Shown in pieces: positions 51,253-61,233 of a DNA stretch of 64,000 nt. Under the pieces are notes generated by a model. It had not been told where the DNA came from. It made no database searches and saw only the letters and a program-made list of their open reading frames with translations. How positions within the stretch are numbered: the stretch's first letter is position 1; every line of letters starts with the position of its first letter. Position numbers and translations under genes: made by a program. The DNA is taken from assembly GCA_022822745.1 (NCBI GenBank), contig JAJEAO010000033.1, positions 1 to 64,000 on the forward strand, in the 5' to 3' direction. Origin of the DNA: Acidobacteriota bacterium. Its GTDB lineage: Bacteria > Acidobacteriota > Vicinamibacteria > Marinacidobacterales > Marinacidobacteraceae.

Positions 51253-52503
51253 TCAGGTCACTGCGGCCCGTCGTCGGTGGCGCTCCTCGCGGAACTCCCC
51301 GCTCGCGAGCACATCCCGGAGCGCCTCCACCGCGTCCCAGAGGTCCACGTAGCGCACCGTGAGCGGCGCGAATCCGAACCGGAGCAGGTCAGGCTCGCGG
51401 AAATCCCCGATCACGCCGCGGGCGATCAGGGCCTGCATCACCGCGAACCCGTCCCCGTGCCGCAGCGACACCTGGCTGCCCCGCGCGGCGGCGCGTCGCG
51501 GACTCGCCACCGAGACGCCGAAACCGGAGAGCCTCTGGTCCACCAGCCGGATGAAGAGGTCGCCGAGCGCCTCCCCCTTCCTCCGGAGAGCCCCGAGATC
51601 CAGGCTCTCGAAGACCCGCAGACCCTCCTCGAGCGCCGCCATCGAGAGCACCGGCGGTGTCCCGGTCACGAACCGCCGCATCCCGGCGCCGGGTCGGTAG
51701 CCGGTCTCGAACCGGAACGGCTCGGCGTGGCCCATCCATCCGGCGAGCCCGGGCCGGAGCTCCTCCTGCCGTTCGCGAACCACGGCGAGGAACCCGGGCG
51801 CCCCCGGTCCGCCGTTCAGGTACTTGTAGCCGCAGCCGACGGCGAACTCCACGCCGTCGGCTCGCAGGTCGAGCGCGAAGGCGCCGGCGCTGTGGCTGAG
51901 ATCCCACACGACCGGGACGCCGTGATCCCGCGCCGCCCGCGTCACCCGCCGCAGATCGCGCTTCCGTCCGGTCCGGAAGTCCACCTGCGTGAGCGTCGCC
52001 ACCGCCACATCGGGTCCGAGGGATCCGAGGAACTCCTCCGCCCCGACGAGCCGCAGCTCGGGCCCCTCCCCGGAGGCGAGGTCGCGGAGCATCCCGACGA
52101 GCCCCTCGGCGATGTAGAGGTCGGTCGGGAAGTTGGAGCGCTCGGCGAGCACGACCCGTCGGTCCGCCGCCCTTCGGAGGAGCGCCGAGAGGAGCTTGAA
52201 CAGGTTCAGCGAGACCGAGTCGGCCGCCACGACTTCGTCGGACGCGAGCCCCAGCAGCGGCGCGATGCGAGCCCCCACGCGCTCGGGGAGTCGGAACCAG
52301 CCGCGGCGGTTCCAGGCGCGGATGAGGTCGCCGCCCCATTCCACCGCGACGACCTCGCCGATCCGGCCGGACATCGCCTTCGATGCGGGACCCAGCGAAT
52401 TGCCATCGAGATAGAGGACGCCTTCGGGGAGCGCGAACCGCTCCCGGACCGCAGCGAGCGGATCCTGCCGGTCCAGCTCGTGGAGCCGCGGTCGCGTCAG
52501 CAT
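51253..52503 (-). CDS. kynU: Kynureninase
   Basis: The 416-residue protein shows the kynureninase pattern: LDRQDPLAAVRERFALPEG, VLYLDGNSLGPASK, WDLSHSAGAFALDLRADGVE, and VGCGYKYLNGGPGAPGFL with the PLP lysine. It cleaves kynurenine or 3-hydroxykynurenine to anthranilate or 3-hydroxyanthranilate plus alanine. ATG 52503 gives the usual N-terminus; GTG 52542 would add 13 residues. No other kynurenine-pathway gene is nearby, so its role (tryptophan breakdown or NAD synthesis) is open. Confidence 0.93.
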   Translation of the reverse strand: MLTRPRLHELDRQDPLAAVRERFALPEGVLYLDGNSLGPASKAMSGRIGEVVAVEWGGDLIRAWNRRGWFRLPERVGARIAPLLGLASDEVVAADSVSLNLFKLLSALLRRAADRRVVLAERSNFPTDLYIAEGLVGMLRDLASGEGPELRLVGAEEFLGSLGPDVAVATLTQVDFRTGRKRDLRRVTRAARDHGVPVVWDLSHSAGAFALDLRADGVEFAVGCGYKYLNGGPGAPGFLAVVRERQEELRPGLAGWMGHAEPFRFETGYRPGAGMRRFVTGTPPVLSMAALEEGLRVFESLDLGALRRKGEALGDLFIRLVDQRLSGFGVSVASPRRAAARGSQVSLRHGDGFAVMQALIARGVIGDFREPDLLRFGFAPLTVRYVDLWDAVEALRDVLASGEFREERHRRRAAVT

Positions 52504-52587
52504 CGCCGCCGTCCCGCGCTCCTCGGGACGGGCCAGCGACACGAATGGGACAGGGGCCGCCCGGGCGCCGGGCCCGCGGTGGAGCCC

Positions 52588-52890
52588 CTACTCCTGGCGC
52601 TCGTAGCCGGGGATGGCGCGCCGGTGCTTCATCATCTCCTCGTCGTAGTACCGGCGATAGAGGAGGTCCCAGGCTTCGGTTCCCTGCTGGATGGTCCGGC
52701 TCTGGGAGTCGATCTTGCGCCGCACGACCTGGTCGATGCGCTCGTCGTCCTCGAGCTCGGAGTGGATGATGCGGACGACCTTGCGCCGGATGTCCACATC
52801 GTCGGCGAAGAACTCGACCGTATCGTCCCCCTGCAGGAGGCGGAGAACCCGGGTGGCGAGATCGTTGATCTTGGCGTTGGTCAGTCGCAT
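52588..52890 (-). CDS. DUF507 family protein (second of a tandem pair)
   Basis: The 100-residue protein starts MRLTNAKINDLATRVLRLL and continues FFADDVDIRRKVVRIIHSEL, the DUF507 pattern. It ends with an Arg/Tyr-rich tail (LLYRRYYDEEMMKHRR). The family is short, helical and cytosolic with no known function. It begins 5 nt after the stop of its paralogue, so the pair is one transcript. Confidence 0.88.
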   Translation of the reverse strand: MRLTNAKINDLATRVLRLLQGDDTVEFFADDVDIRRKVVRIIHSELEDDERIDQVVRRKIDSQSRTIQQGTEAWDLLYRRYYDEEMMKHRRAIPGYERQE

Positions 52891-52895
52891 GGGGG

Positions 52896-53174
52896 CTACA
52901 GGACCAGGTTCCGCTCGCGGGCCATCCGCTTCTTGACCAGCTTGAACGCCTCCCGGTACTCGATGCCGTCGGTGCGGATCTTCTCGCTGTACTGATCGAG
53001 GATCTGTCGGACCTCCTCGTTCAGCTCGTCCTCCTTCTGCAGCTCCATGGTGATGAGGTCCACGATCCGGTCCATGAGATCGTTGGGATCGTCCGGATCG
53101 ATGAAACCGGAGACTTGGAGGTCATCGGTGATCCGGTAGCCGAGGAACTGAATCTGGCTCTTGGTGAGTCGCAT
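52896..53174 (-). CDS. DUF507 family protein (first of a tandem pair)
   Basis: The 92-residue protein starts MRLTKSQIQFLGYRITDDL, with DPNDLMDRIVDLITMELQKE and YREAFKLVKKRMARERN. It is about the same length as the following DUF507 gene and aligns with it end to end, so the pair arose by tandem duplication. Tandem DUF507 genes recur in Acidobacteriota and Deltaproteobacteria-like genomes. The molecular role is unknown. Confidence 0.88.
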   Translation of the reverse strand: MRLTKSQIQFLGYRITDDLQVSGFIDPDDPNDLMDRIVDLITMELQKEDELNEEVRQILDQYSEKIRTDGIEYREAFKLVKKRMARERNLVL

Positions 53175-53322
53175 TACGGGCGACCCGTGACCTTACCACA
53201 TCAGGCCCCCCAGGCGCCACCGCGATTCCCGTCGCGACTCCCCGCCCTTCGTGGTCCGGCGGAAGCCCCGGAGCGCGGCCGCCGGCGCGGACTGATAGAA
53301 TCCGCTCCCGCTGCGGAACAAC

Positions 53323-53400
53323 GGGGTCGTAGTTCAGTCGGTCCAGAACGCCGGCCTGTCACGCCGGAGGTCGCGGGTTCGAGTCCCGTCGGCCCCGCCA
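53323..53400 (+). tRNA. tRNA-Asp (GTC)
   Basis: It folds as a standard cloverleaf: acceptor ggggtcg/cggcccc with one G-U pair, D stem gttc/gaac, and anticodon stem ccggc/gccgg around loop ctGTCac. The T arm contains ggttcgagtcc and the CCA end is encoded. GTC reads Asp codons. TAGAAT at 53295-53300 is a possible -10 element. Confidence 0.97.
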
Positions 53401-53498
53401 GAGCCGCAGCGACCCAAGGCTCCGCGCCCGCTGCGTGGAGCGACCCCGGAGCGATCGAAGAATCCTTCCGGTCCCTGCCGATGCCTGCGAGGAGTGTC

Positions 53499-53723
53499 AT
53501 GAACATCACGATCACCTACTGCGTGGTTTGAAACTACCTGCCGAAGGCTGCCGGTCTGGCAGCCGCCATTCGCGAGGATCGCGGCGTAGAAGCCGTGTTG
53601 ATCGAGGGTGACAAGGGCGTGTTCGACGTCGTGGTGGATGGCGACCTGATCTGGTCGAAGCACGAGACCGGGCGCTTCCCCGAGCTGGACGAGATCCTGA
53701 GCCGCCTCCCGGTCCACGCCTGA
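53499..53723 (+). CDS. SelW/Rdx-family selenoprotein (in-frame TGA = Sec11)
   Basis: ATG 53499 follows GCGAGGAG by 4 nt. The frame reads MNITITYCVV, TGA (53529-53531), NYLPKAAGLAAAIRED, then continues through GVFDVVVDGDLIWSKHETGR and FPELDEILSRL to TGA 53723. The total is 74 residues. This is the thioredoxin-fold Rdx (SelT/SelW/SelH) domain end to end, with the CxxU redox motif Cys8-V-V-Sec11 after the first strand and the family's VDG..IWSK...GRFP segment. Many homologues have Cys at the TGA position. A perfect SECIS-type hairpin lies 14 nt after the TGA. The family is thought to act in thiol redox reactions. It lies 98 nt after tRNA-Asp. Conventional annotation would see only ten codons. 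Confidence 0.93.
53546..53564 (+). promoter_or_regulatory. Bacterial SECIS hairpin of the SelW-like gene
   Basis: GGCTGCC-GGTCT-GGCAGCC is a perfect 7-bp stem with a 5-nt loop. The loop GGUCU reproduces the SelB-binding loop of the E. coli fdhF element. The loop lies 21 nt after the UGA, inside the bacterial range. The stem is within codons 17-22 and so is also coding. Confidence 0.88.
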
Positions 53724-54254
53724 GCGAGGTCGCCGCCTCCGCTCTCGTCCCGCCCTCTCGGGACGACGGTCCCGCCGCCCCGGGCGGCGCCCCGCAGCCA
53801 CTCCTGCGGGGGTGAGGCTCCGACCGCGGGACCGCCGACGGGTCGGATTCCACCGGTTTCCGGCGCCTCTTCGAGCCGGTCGCCGGCCCGGATTCCTGCT
53901 GCTCCGGATTCGGCGCGCCATTGTTCGCGCGGGGCTGGCGTACGTGCGGAGCTGGCGTACGTCTGGGGCCTGGGTGGACGCGCGGAGCCGGGACAGGAGA
54001 GTGCGCTCCATCCGACCCCGGTCCGGGCCGCCGTGCCGGCCCGATCCCGATCCGAGTCCGGACATCCCGGCGCAGCGAGGCGCTCCCCGGCGCGCCGGCT
54101 CACTGATGGAGCCAGCGCCGGGTCATGGGGGAGAGGAGTTCACGGCGCCGGCGGCTGTCACCGCCGGCCCGGAACGGACCCGTTCGTGCCGCGCGGTGCG
54201 GCGGCTGCGACCAGCCAGCTCGTGGCAGTCGGCCGCCGGGCCGCGCTCCCGGCT
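53724..54254. other. Gene-free region after the SelW-like gene
   Basis: Apart from GC-rich hairpins near 53745-53790 and a 17-bp direct duplication (gctggcgtacgt..., 53934-53967), I see no gene or RNA in these 531 bases. Confidence 0.5.
53745..53766 (+). terminator. Candidate terminator hairpin of the SelW-like gene
   Basis: TCGTCCCG-CCCTCT-CGGGACGA is a perfect 8-bp stem starting 21 nt after the selenoprotein stop. A second GC hairpin (GCCGCC/GGCGGC) follows directly. Neither has a T tract. Confidence 0.4.
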
Positions 54255-57143
54255 CTACGGGGTCACGCTCCCTCCCCAACTGTAGTTGAGGCGCGTGTAG
54301 TAGTAGGCGCCGTTGAATCCGAACGGGGAGAACTGCCCGTACTGGTTGCCCACCGTGAACGCCCCGAAGCGATTGACTTCCGGATAGGCGTTCAGGACGT
54401 TCTCACCGCCGACGGCCACCGAAATGCCGCCGGGAAGGGGGATGCCGAGCTCCACATCCACCAGGGCCTTTCCGGAGTACGCCGGATACAGCCAGGGGGC
54501 GGCCACTTCGTCCAGGTCAGCCGCGTTGCGCCCGTCCTCGCTGTCCCAGTACTCGCCGAAGTAGCTCAGGCGGCCCATCACATTCCACCGCCCGGCGTCG
54601 TGCGTGGCGCTCACGGCCGCGCGGCTGTTGGGCAGGCCGCGCTCCAGAGTCGTGATTCGGAACTCGTCGATGACCGAAGTATCGAGATCCCGGAGCTGGG
54701 TGTCGGTGTAGTTGTAGATGGCGTGGAGCGTTGTCTCGCCGAGCTCGAGGGTCGCGATCAGGTCCACGCCGCGCGTCAACGTGGAGAAGTCGTTCAGGAA
54801 GAACCGGAAGACCGGGAAGTTCCGGGCCTCGGGGATTCCCTCCGCGAGCAGGGTCAGGATCTCCGCCTCGGACAGGCTGATCTCCTGGGAGAGAGCGAGC
54901 CGGTCGGTCACGAGAATGTGGAAGTAGTCGGCGGTGAGGCTGAACGGTCCCTCGGCGAACACGGCTCCGGCGCTGAAGTTCCGGGACTTTTCCGGTTGGA
55001 GCTGCCCGCCTCCCCGAGCCTGAGCCACGGCGGAAGTCGCCGGCACCACGCCGTTGTTCGTCAGCTCTCCTCCGATGAACGCGGTTGTCACGTTGAAGGT
55101 GTGCTGTTGTCCGGGAGTCGGCGCCCGGAATCCGGTGCTCGCGGCGCCGCGCAACGACAGCGAGTCGGTCAGGGAGAAGCGCCCCGAAATCTTTCCGTTC
55201 GTCGTCGTTCCAAAGTCCTCGTAGTCCTCCACGCGGACGGCCGCACCGAAGTTCCATTGACCGCCGGGGTCGTCGAACTCGACATCTCCGTATGCCGCGA
55301 TGTTGCTTCGGCTCCATTCGCCTGCGGTCGTATCGGCGCGGTAGCCATTGAAACCGTTGGAGCCCGAACTGAAGCCCTGGACGGCGTAAGGGCCGATCCT
55401 CCACGAGGCGTCGTCACCGGCGCCGATCGTGAACTGTTCCCTGCGCCATTCCGTGCCCGCCGCCAGATTCACGACATCCGTGAGCGGGTACGAGACGTCG
55501 AGGTTGAGGTTGACGTCGTCCTGCCGATAGCTGCCGGGATTGAAGGAAGTGGGCGTGTCGAAGCCGAGGGATGCGTTGACCGTGTCGAAAATGAACTGGT
55601 CCACGTCACTCGTGCCGATGTTGACGCTCGCGTCCCAGACGAACCCGTTGCTCGCGAAGCCGCGAAGCCCGGTCACGACCGAGTAGTCCACGAGGTCGCC
55701 CCCGAACTGCGGTGTGAAGCCGCCCGGAAACCTGCTGTAGAGAGTGAAGCAGTTCGGGTTGGCCTCGACGGCCGCCAGTGCGGCGGGGTCGGGCTGGTCG
55801 CCCACGACCGGAATCACCGGACACTGCCCCGCGCCTTCGATGCCGGTCTCGGCCCAGACCCGATCGCCGACGAGCAGCGTGGGGAGCCCGTCCACCTCGG
55901 GGCCTCGGAAGACGCCGCCCCGGGTGTGCGGATTCCGGAAATAGAATCCGCCGGTCACCTTGCGCTGGGCGTAGTTGGAATGGCCGTAGAGCTGGAGCCC
56001 GTTTCCGAAGAGATAACCATAGTTCCCGAAGAGCTTCAGATCGCCCTCGATCAGGGGGGAGCCCCATACCTGCGCGGGGTTGCGGATGTTGGAGTTCCCG
56101 GCGTTGATGATGGCCTGCGCATCCTCGCGCTGGATGCTCCGGTTCGTCGGGTTGGCGTTTCCGAACTCGCCGCTGACGTTGAGGAATCCGTTCGAGCCGA
56201 GAGGCAGTCCGATGTTCCCGGCGACCGAGACGGCCTCTCCACGGCCGCCGATTCCGTTGCAGGAGTGCTGGATGTCGCCGACGACGGACGATCCGCATGT
56301 GGATGGGTCACCCGGGTTGGCCTCACCGAAGGCCCCGAACCGGACTTCGAGGCTGCCGCCATCACGGGCGTCCTTCAGCTCGAAATTCATGACCCCCGCG
56401 ATGGCGTCCGAAGCGTACTGGGCGGCGGCGCCGTCCCGCAGGACTTCGGCCTGCCGAATCGCGATCGAGGGGATGACGGAGACATCCGGTCCCTGCGATC
56501 CGTCCGCGATCCCGTTGCCGAGCCAGGTGATGACCGCTGCCCGGTGCCGGCGCTTGCCGTTCACCAGGATCAGGGTGTGGTCGGGGGCCAGGTTCCGCAG
56601 GTTCGCCGGGCGCACGATCGTGGCGGCGTCGCTGATGGGCTGGATGTTGATGTTGAACGACGGAACGACGCTCCGCAACTGGTTGGCGAGGTCGGCGCTC
56701 CCCTGGCTGACGAAGTCGTCGGCCCGGATGACGTCCACTGGCACCGCCGACTCGGTCACCGATCGCGGTTGGGCGCGCGATCCGACGACGACCACTCGCT
56801 CCTCGAGCGAGAGCGTCAATGTGACATCCACCGCCGTGGCCTCGTCCGCTCTGACCTCGACCGACTGGATGTCGGTGAGGAAACCGGGCAGGCTGAACGT
56901 CAGCTCCCAGGATCCCGGAGCCAATCCGTCGAGGTTGAACAGCCCCGTTCCACCCGAGAACGCCACCTGGACGATCCCGTCCTGGTCGCGCGCCTCGACG
57001 GTCACGCCGGGAAGGACCAGTCCCGTGGCGTCGCGCACGGTGCCCGAGACGCTTCCGGTTTCCTGGGCCTGCGCTGCAAAGGACAGCGACAGGCTCACGG
57101 CGAGGGCGGCCGGGACGGCCGCCAATCCTCCGAGATGATGCAT
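54255..57143 (-). CDS. TonB-dependent outer-membrane receptor with N-terminal carboxypeptidase-regulatory-like domain
   Basis: The 962-residue protein starts at ATG 57143, 5 nt after GGAGGAGG. The signal peptide ends SFAAQAQ. Residues ~27-110 are a beta-sandwich (GSVSGTVRDATGLVLPGVTV), then a plug domain (LANQLRSVVPSFNIN, RNLAPDHTLILVNGKRRHR, EVLRDGAAAQYASDAIAGVM) and a 22-strand barrel ending in YYYTRLNYSWGGSVTP. GSSGTGFRAP-like ASTGFRAPTPGQQH is the receptor signature. It imports a bulky substrate using TonB energy; the ligand is unknown. Confidence 0.94.
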   Translation of the reverse strand: MHHLGGLAAVPAALAVSLSLSFAAQAQETGSVSGTVRDATGLVLPGVTVEARDQDGIVQVAFSGGTGLFNLDGLAPGSWELTFSLPGFLTDIQSVEVRADEATAVDVTLTLSLEERVVVVGSRAQPRSVTESAVPVDVIRADDFVSQGSADLANQLRSVVPSFNINIQPISDAATIVRPANLRNLAPDHTLILVNGKRRHRAAVITWLGNGIADGSQGPDVSVIPSIAIRQAEVLRDGAAAQYASDAIAGVMNFELKDARDGGSLEVRFGAFGEANPGDPSTCGSSVVGDIQHSCNGIGGRGEAVSVAGNIGLPLGSNGFLNVSGEFGNANPTNRSIQREDAQAIINAGNSNIRNPAQVWGSPLIEGDLKLFGNYGYLFGNGLQLYGHSNYAQRKVTGGFYFRNPHTRGGVFRGPEVDGLPTLLVGDRVWAETGIEGAGQCPVIPVVGDQPDPAALAAVEANPNCFTLYSRFPGGFTPQFGGDLVDYSVVTGLRGFASNGFVWDASVNIGTSDVDQFIFDTVNASLGFDTPTSFNPGSYRQDDVNLNLDVSYPLTDVVNLAAGTEWRREQFTIGAGDDASWRIGPYAVQGFSSGSNGFNGYRADTTAGEWSRSNIAAYGDVEFDDPGGQWNFGAAVRVEDYEDFGTTTNGKISGRFSLTDSLSLRGAASTGFRAPTPGQQHTFNVTTAFIGGELTNNGVVPATSAVAQARGGGQLQPEKSRNFSAGAVFAEGPFSLTADYFHILVTDRLALSQEISLSEAEILTLLAEGIPEARNFPVFRFFLNDFSTLTRGVDLIATLELGETTLHAIYNYTDTQLRDLDTSVIDEFRITTLERGLPNSRAAVSATHDAGRWNVMGRLSYFGEYWDSEDGRNAADLDEVAAPWLYPAYSGKALVDVELGIPLPGGISVAVGGENVLNAYPEVNRFGAFTVGNQYGQFSPFGFNGAYYYTRLNYSWGGSVTP

Positions 57144-57395
57144 GAGAACCTCCTCCATCATGGACTGCGCCAGCGGCGTGGCTCGACCGCATCTGCGGAC
57201 AACCACGTCCGCTGACGCTCATCCGGTACCCGGAAACCTGCTGCGCCGCCGGCGCGCGATCAAGGGCGTGTACGGGCTCGTGTCGGATGAACGGGAGGGG
57301 GCGCGGGACGCGGAGACCGGGTTTCGGCGGAGGTCGCGGTGATCGAGTCGGCGGACGCCTGCTCGTCCACCGACCCGACGTCTCGGGTCAGGTGC

Positions 57396-59726
57396 TCAGA
57401 AGTCGAAGAGGCGGGTGTACTTGACGACGAACGAGCGCCCCATGACCGTCGGCACCAGCATGTCGGTCGCGTCGTCGAACCGGTCGAAGTTCGCCGTGTT
57501 CCGAAGGTCGTTGTACACGAGGAACAGCCCGGTGCCGCTGCGGTCGAGGAGCACGAGGCGGATGTTCGAAGAGACCGACGAGGTCTGCGAGTTGTACTGG
57601 ATCAACGCCTCGAGCCGCCGCAGTGGGGTGAACGAGTAGTTCACCCGGACCGGAACCAGGTCGGTCACGAAGTCGCCACCCGGGAGCTCCACGCTGTTCC
57701 GGTTGAATCCGACGCTGGCCTGGAAGCGGGCGCCCACGCGGCCGTTCAGACTGACGTCGCATCCGCGGCGAGTTCCGTCGTAGAATCCGCCTGCCCGACA
57801 ATAGATGGTGGGGTAGAGCCGCGCACTCGCGTTGCCGATGTAGTTTGCGGACCAGAGCGCCCACTCGTATTTCCCCGGCGGGATGATCACGCTCTTTCCG
57901 TCCGCACCGGCAAAGACGGTGAAGTCGTCGAGGGGTGTGTCCCTCTCGATGTCCACCCACCACCCGAACCGTCCGCCGGCATTCGGCTGGAACTCGACCG
58001 GGTGGATGTGGGCGCGGCCGGACTGGACCTCGCCGTCGAAACCGTCGTAGCGGTTCCAGGTGATGTGGGGCGAGAAGCGTCGGACCCAGTCCCTCATCCA
58101 GGCCACCTGTGTCGGCTGCCAGTTCAGGTAGTAGCGCCACTGGTACTTGCGATAACCGACCCGAGGGACGAATCCGACGTCGGCGCGGACATCCTCGCCG
58201 ACCTGGGTGTAGCCAATGTGGCCCTGGTGGATCGGGTGGGAGTAGTTCAGGAACGCCCGGCCGGCGACCGCTCCCCCCTCGCCGGTCGCTTCCATCCCGC
58301 CGGTCTCGGTCCCGGCGAGGAAGGCGAAGAAACGGGTGTTGTCGCTGAGCTGGATCGCGGCGTCGGCGCCGAAGGCGCGGTTGTGGTCGTCGTTCCCCGC
58401 CCACTCCCCGGTTCCCTGACGGTTCACGAGCATCCCGCCGAAGTTGGACCGCCCCACCTCCCGCTGGACCCGGGCCACCGTGTAGTTGTTCCCCGCCAGC
58501 GCCAGCGCGCCCGTCGCCGGGTTGAACGACGCCTCGGTCTGCATGTTCATCACGCCGACGTTGTAGGCGCCCACCTTGCCGCTCAACCGGGCGCCGCCGA
58601 CGATCCCCACCGGTTGTCCGGCGTGGAGTCCGATCCGACGGCTGAAGAAGAGATCCACTTCCTGGGGCGCTCCGAACTGGAAGGTGGCGGCGTTTTCGAG
58701 GAAGAACGGCCGCTTTTCCGGGAAGAAGAGCGGGAAGCGGGTCAGGTTGATCTGCTGGTCGTCGGCCTCCACCTGGGCGAAGTCGGTGTTTGCCGTGAAG
58801 TCCACCGTCAGATTCGGCGTGACGCCCCATTTGACATCGAGCCCGATGTCGAATCCCTGCGTTTCCCGGGAGGATTCGGCGACCGCGAGGGGGTTCCGGT
58901 GGGCGTCCCCGAGCGCGAACGGCGTGACCTTCACATCCCGACGGCCCGGAAGGTCGAGCCCGGAGATCTTGCGCGCCAGCGAGACCCGGTAGATGTTGTA
59001 GCCGCGGGGGATGGGCGCGAGGAACGACTGCTCGTTCTTGCGGCGGACGTTCCGCATCACGTTCAGACCCCAGGTCCGGTTTTCGCCCGGTTCGTAGCGC
59101 AGCGTCCGCAGCGGGATGGCGAACTCGCTCTCCCAGCCGCGGTCGGTCCGCTGCGAGCGCACGGTCCAGTCTCCATCCCAGTTCGCGTTGAACCCGGTCA
59201 CGCCGCCGCGTTGCGATCCCCGCTGCCCCGGACGGGGGTTGTAGCCGCCGGTAACGCCCTCGCCCGCCACCTGACCGTCGTACTCGATGCCCTCGGGAGT
59301 GGTGCCGAACAGGAATGCATTCTGGCTGTCGTTGAAAGTGTCGAAGACGATCTGCACCGAATCCGACTCGTTCAGGTCCCCGTCCCGCCGGCTCTCGGAC
59401 ACGAGCACTTCCGCGGGCTCGGAATCGAACGCGATGATCCCGACATAGAGCGTCGTGGTCGAAAGCAGCAGCCGGACTTCGGTGCGCTCCGAGGCAGGCT
59501 CGCCGTTGTCGGGCTCCTGCTGCGTGAAACCGGTGAACGGCTCCACCGAGTCCCACTGTTCATCGGTGACCAGCCCGTCCACGATCGGGCCCTCGTCGCC
59601 TTCGAGCGTTCGCACCTCGGCTTCGGGGGCCGCGGCGGCCGGCGCCGCGAAGCACAGCAGGGAAGAAATGAGAGCGTTTCGGCCTGCCGCGAGCGCAGGG
59701 GGGCGGAAGGGGATGTTTCGGCGCAT
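57396..59726 (-). CDS. DUF5916 outer-membrane protein with CBM9-like N-terminal domain
   Basis: The 776-residue protein begins [20 protein letters not shown], a signal region ending AAPAAAA. Residues ~40-230 resemble a carbohydrate-binding family 9 sandwich ([32 protein letters not shown]). The rest is the DUF5916 barrel, with [20 protein letters not shown] and LFFSRRIGL as characteristic motifs and a C-terminal Phe. It is probably an outer-membrane protein. The substrate is unknown. Its start faces mmsA 25 nt away. Confidence 0.9.
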   Translation of the reverse strand: MRRNIPFRPPALAAGRNALISSLLCFAAPAAAAPEAEVRTLEGDEGPIVDGLVTDEQWDSVEPFTGFTQQEPDNGEPASERTEVRLLLSTTTLYVGIIAFDSEPAEVLVSESRRDGDLNESDSVQIVFDTFNDSQNAFLFGTTPEGIEYDGQVAGEGVTGGYNPRPGQRGSQRGGVTGFNANWDGDWTVRSQRTDRGWESEFAIPLRTLRYEPGENRTWGLNVMRNVRRKNEQSFLAPIPRGYNIYRVSLARKISGLDLPGRRDVKVTPFALGDAHRNPLAVAESSRETQGFDIGLDVKWGVTPNLTVDFTANTDFAQVEADDQQINLTRFPLFFPEKRPFFLENAATFQFGAPQEVDLFFSRRIGLHAGQPVGIVGGARLSGKVGAYNVGVMNMQTEASFNPATGALALAGNNYTVARVQREVGRSNFGGMLVNRQGTGEWAGNDDHNRAFGADAAIQLSDNTRFFAFLAGTETGGMEATGEGGAVAGRAFLNYSHPIHQGHIGYTQVGEDVRADVGFVPRVGYRKYQWRYYLNWQPTQVAWMRDWVRRFSPHITWNRYDGFDGEVQSGRAHIHPVEFQPNAGGRFGWWVDIERDTPLDDFTVFAGADGKSVIIPPGKYEWALWSANYIGNASARLYPTIYCRAGGFYDGTRRGCDVSLNGRVGARFQASVGFNRNSVELPGGDFVTDLVPVRVNYSFTPLRRLEALIQYNSQTSSVSSNIRLVLLDRSGTGLFLVYNDLRNTANFDRFDDATDMLVPTVMGRSFVVKYTRLFDF

Positions 59727-59751
59727 GACGCTGCGTATCCTACGGCCCGCC

Positions 59752-61233
59752 ATGAGTCTCTCCACTCCTCTGCCCAACTACATCGGAGGCCGGTTCGTCG
59801 CCGCCGCCGGCGACGCTTCCGCCGCCGTCGTGAACCCTGCCACCGGCAGCGAGTTGTCCCGCATCCCGCTCTCGGGCGCCGAGGAGGTCAGCCTCGCGGT
59901 CGCGAGCGCGAGCGATGCGTTCCGCGCGTGGAGGGAGACCCCGCCGACGGACCGCATCCAGCCGCTGTTCCGGCTCAAGGCGCTTCTGGAGCGGGACTTC
60001 GAGGAGCTTGCCCGGAGCGTGACCCTCGAGGCGGGCAAGACCCTGGCCGAGGCGCGAGGCGAAGTCCGCCGCGCGATCGAGAACGTCGAGGTCGCCTGTG
60101 GCATCCCTTCGCTGATGCAGGGGCGGGTGCTCGAGGACATCGCCCGCGGGATCGACGAGTTCATGATCCGCCAGCCGCTCGGCGTCGTGGCCGTGATCGC
60201 GCCGTTCAACTTCCCGGCGATGATCCCGTTCTGGTTTCTGCCGTATGCGCTCGCGTGCGGGAATGCGGTCGTGGTGAAGCCGTCGGACAAGACGCCGCTC
60301 ACCGTCCACCGGGTCATCGCGCTGCTCGAGGAAGCGGGTTTCCCGCCAGGCGTCGTCCAGGTCGTCCACGGCGGACGGGACGCCGTCGAGGCGCTCCTCG
60401 ACCACCCCGATGTTGCGGCGGTCAGCTTTGTCGGGTCTAGCCCGGTGGCCCGAGCCGTCTATCGGCGAGCAGCCGCGAAAGGGAAGCGGGTCCAGTGCCA
60501 GGGAGGCGCCAAGAACCCGGTCGTCGTGCTGCCCGACGCCGACATGACGGCAGCCGCCGCCACCGTGGCCGAGTCGGCGTTCGGCTGCGCCGGGCAGCGC
60601 TGTCTGGCCGCCTCGCTCGCGGTGACGGTCGGCGGGGCAGGGGACGCCTTCGCCGAGGCGGTGGCGGCGGAAGCGGCGGGCCGGGTCGTGGGGTCGGGAC
60701 TCGACGAGTCGGTCGAGATGGGTCCGGTGATCCGTGACGAGAGCCGGCGGCGGATCGAAGGGCTGATCGCGCAGGCGGTCGAGATCGAGGACGCCCGCCC
60801 GGTCGTGGATGGGCGCGGACTCTCGGTTGCCGGTCATGAGGACGGTTACTTCGTGGGGCCGACGGTGCTGGATCGGCTTCCGGCCGAGGGGGAGATCGCC
60901 CGCACCGAGATCTTCGGGCCGGTGCTCGGGCTCATTCGGGTGGAGACCGTGGAGCATGCGCTCGCCTTCGTGAACTCCGGCGAGTACGGGAACATGGCCT
61001 GCATCTTCACGAACGACGGTCCGTCGGCGCGCCGGTTTCGGCGGGACGCGCTCACCGGCAACATCGGCGTGAACGTGGGAGTGGCCGCCCCGATGGCGTT
61101 TTTCCCGTTCAGCGGCTGGCGCGGCAGCTTCTTCGGCGACCTGCACGCGCAGGGCGCGCACGCGGTGGAGTTCTACACGCAGACCAAGGTGGTCGTGGAG
61201 CGTTGGCCGCGCGACGCTTCGCGCCGGTTCTGA
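59752..61233 (+). CDS. mmsA: Methylmalonate-semialdehyde dehydrogenase (acylating)
   Basis: The 493-residue aldehyde dehydrogenase has the MmsA features: [52 protein letters not shown], the catalytic Cys in [12 protein letters not shown], and the family-specific [19 protein letters not shown] near the C-terminus. It turns (methyl)malonate semialdehyde, CoA and NAD+ into propionyl- or acetyl-CoA in valine, inositol or beta-alanine breakdown. ATG 59752 gives the usual N-terminus. It could also feed propionyl units to polyketide synthesis, which is speculation. Confidence 0.94.
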   Translation: MSLSTPLPNYIGGRFVAAAGDASAAVVNPATGSELSRIPLSGAEEVSLAVASASDAFRAWRETPPTDRIQPLFRLKALLERDFEELARSVTLEAGKTLAEARGEVRRAIENVEVACGIPSLMQGRVLEDIARGIDEFMIRQPLGVVAVIAPFNFPAMIPFWFLPYALACGNAVVVKPSDKTPLTVHRVIALLEEAGFPPGVVQVVHGGRDAVEALLDHPDVAAVSFVGSSPVARAVYRRAAAKGKRVQCQGGAKNPVVVLPDADMTAAAATVAESAFGCAGQRCLAASLAVTVGGAGDAFAEAVAAEAAGRVVGSGLDESVEMGPVIRDESRRRIEGLIAQAVEIEDARPVVDGRGLSVAGHEDGYFVGPTVLDRLPAEGEIARTEIFGPVLGLIRVETVEHALAFVNSGEYGNMACIFTNDGPSARRFRRDALTGNIGVNVGVAAPMAFFPFSGWRGSFFGDLHAQGAHAVEFYTQTKVVVERWPRDASRRF

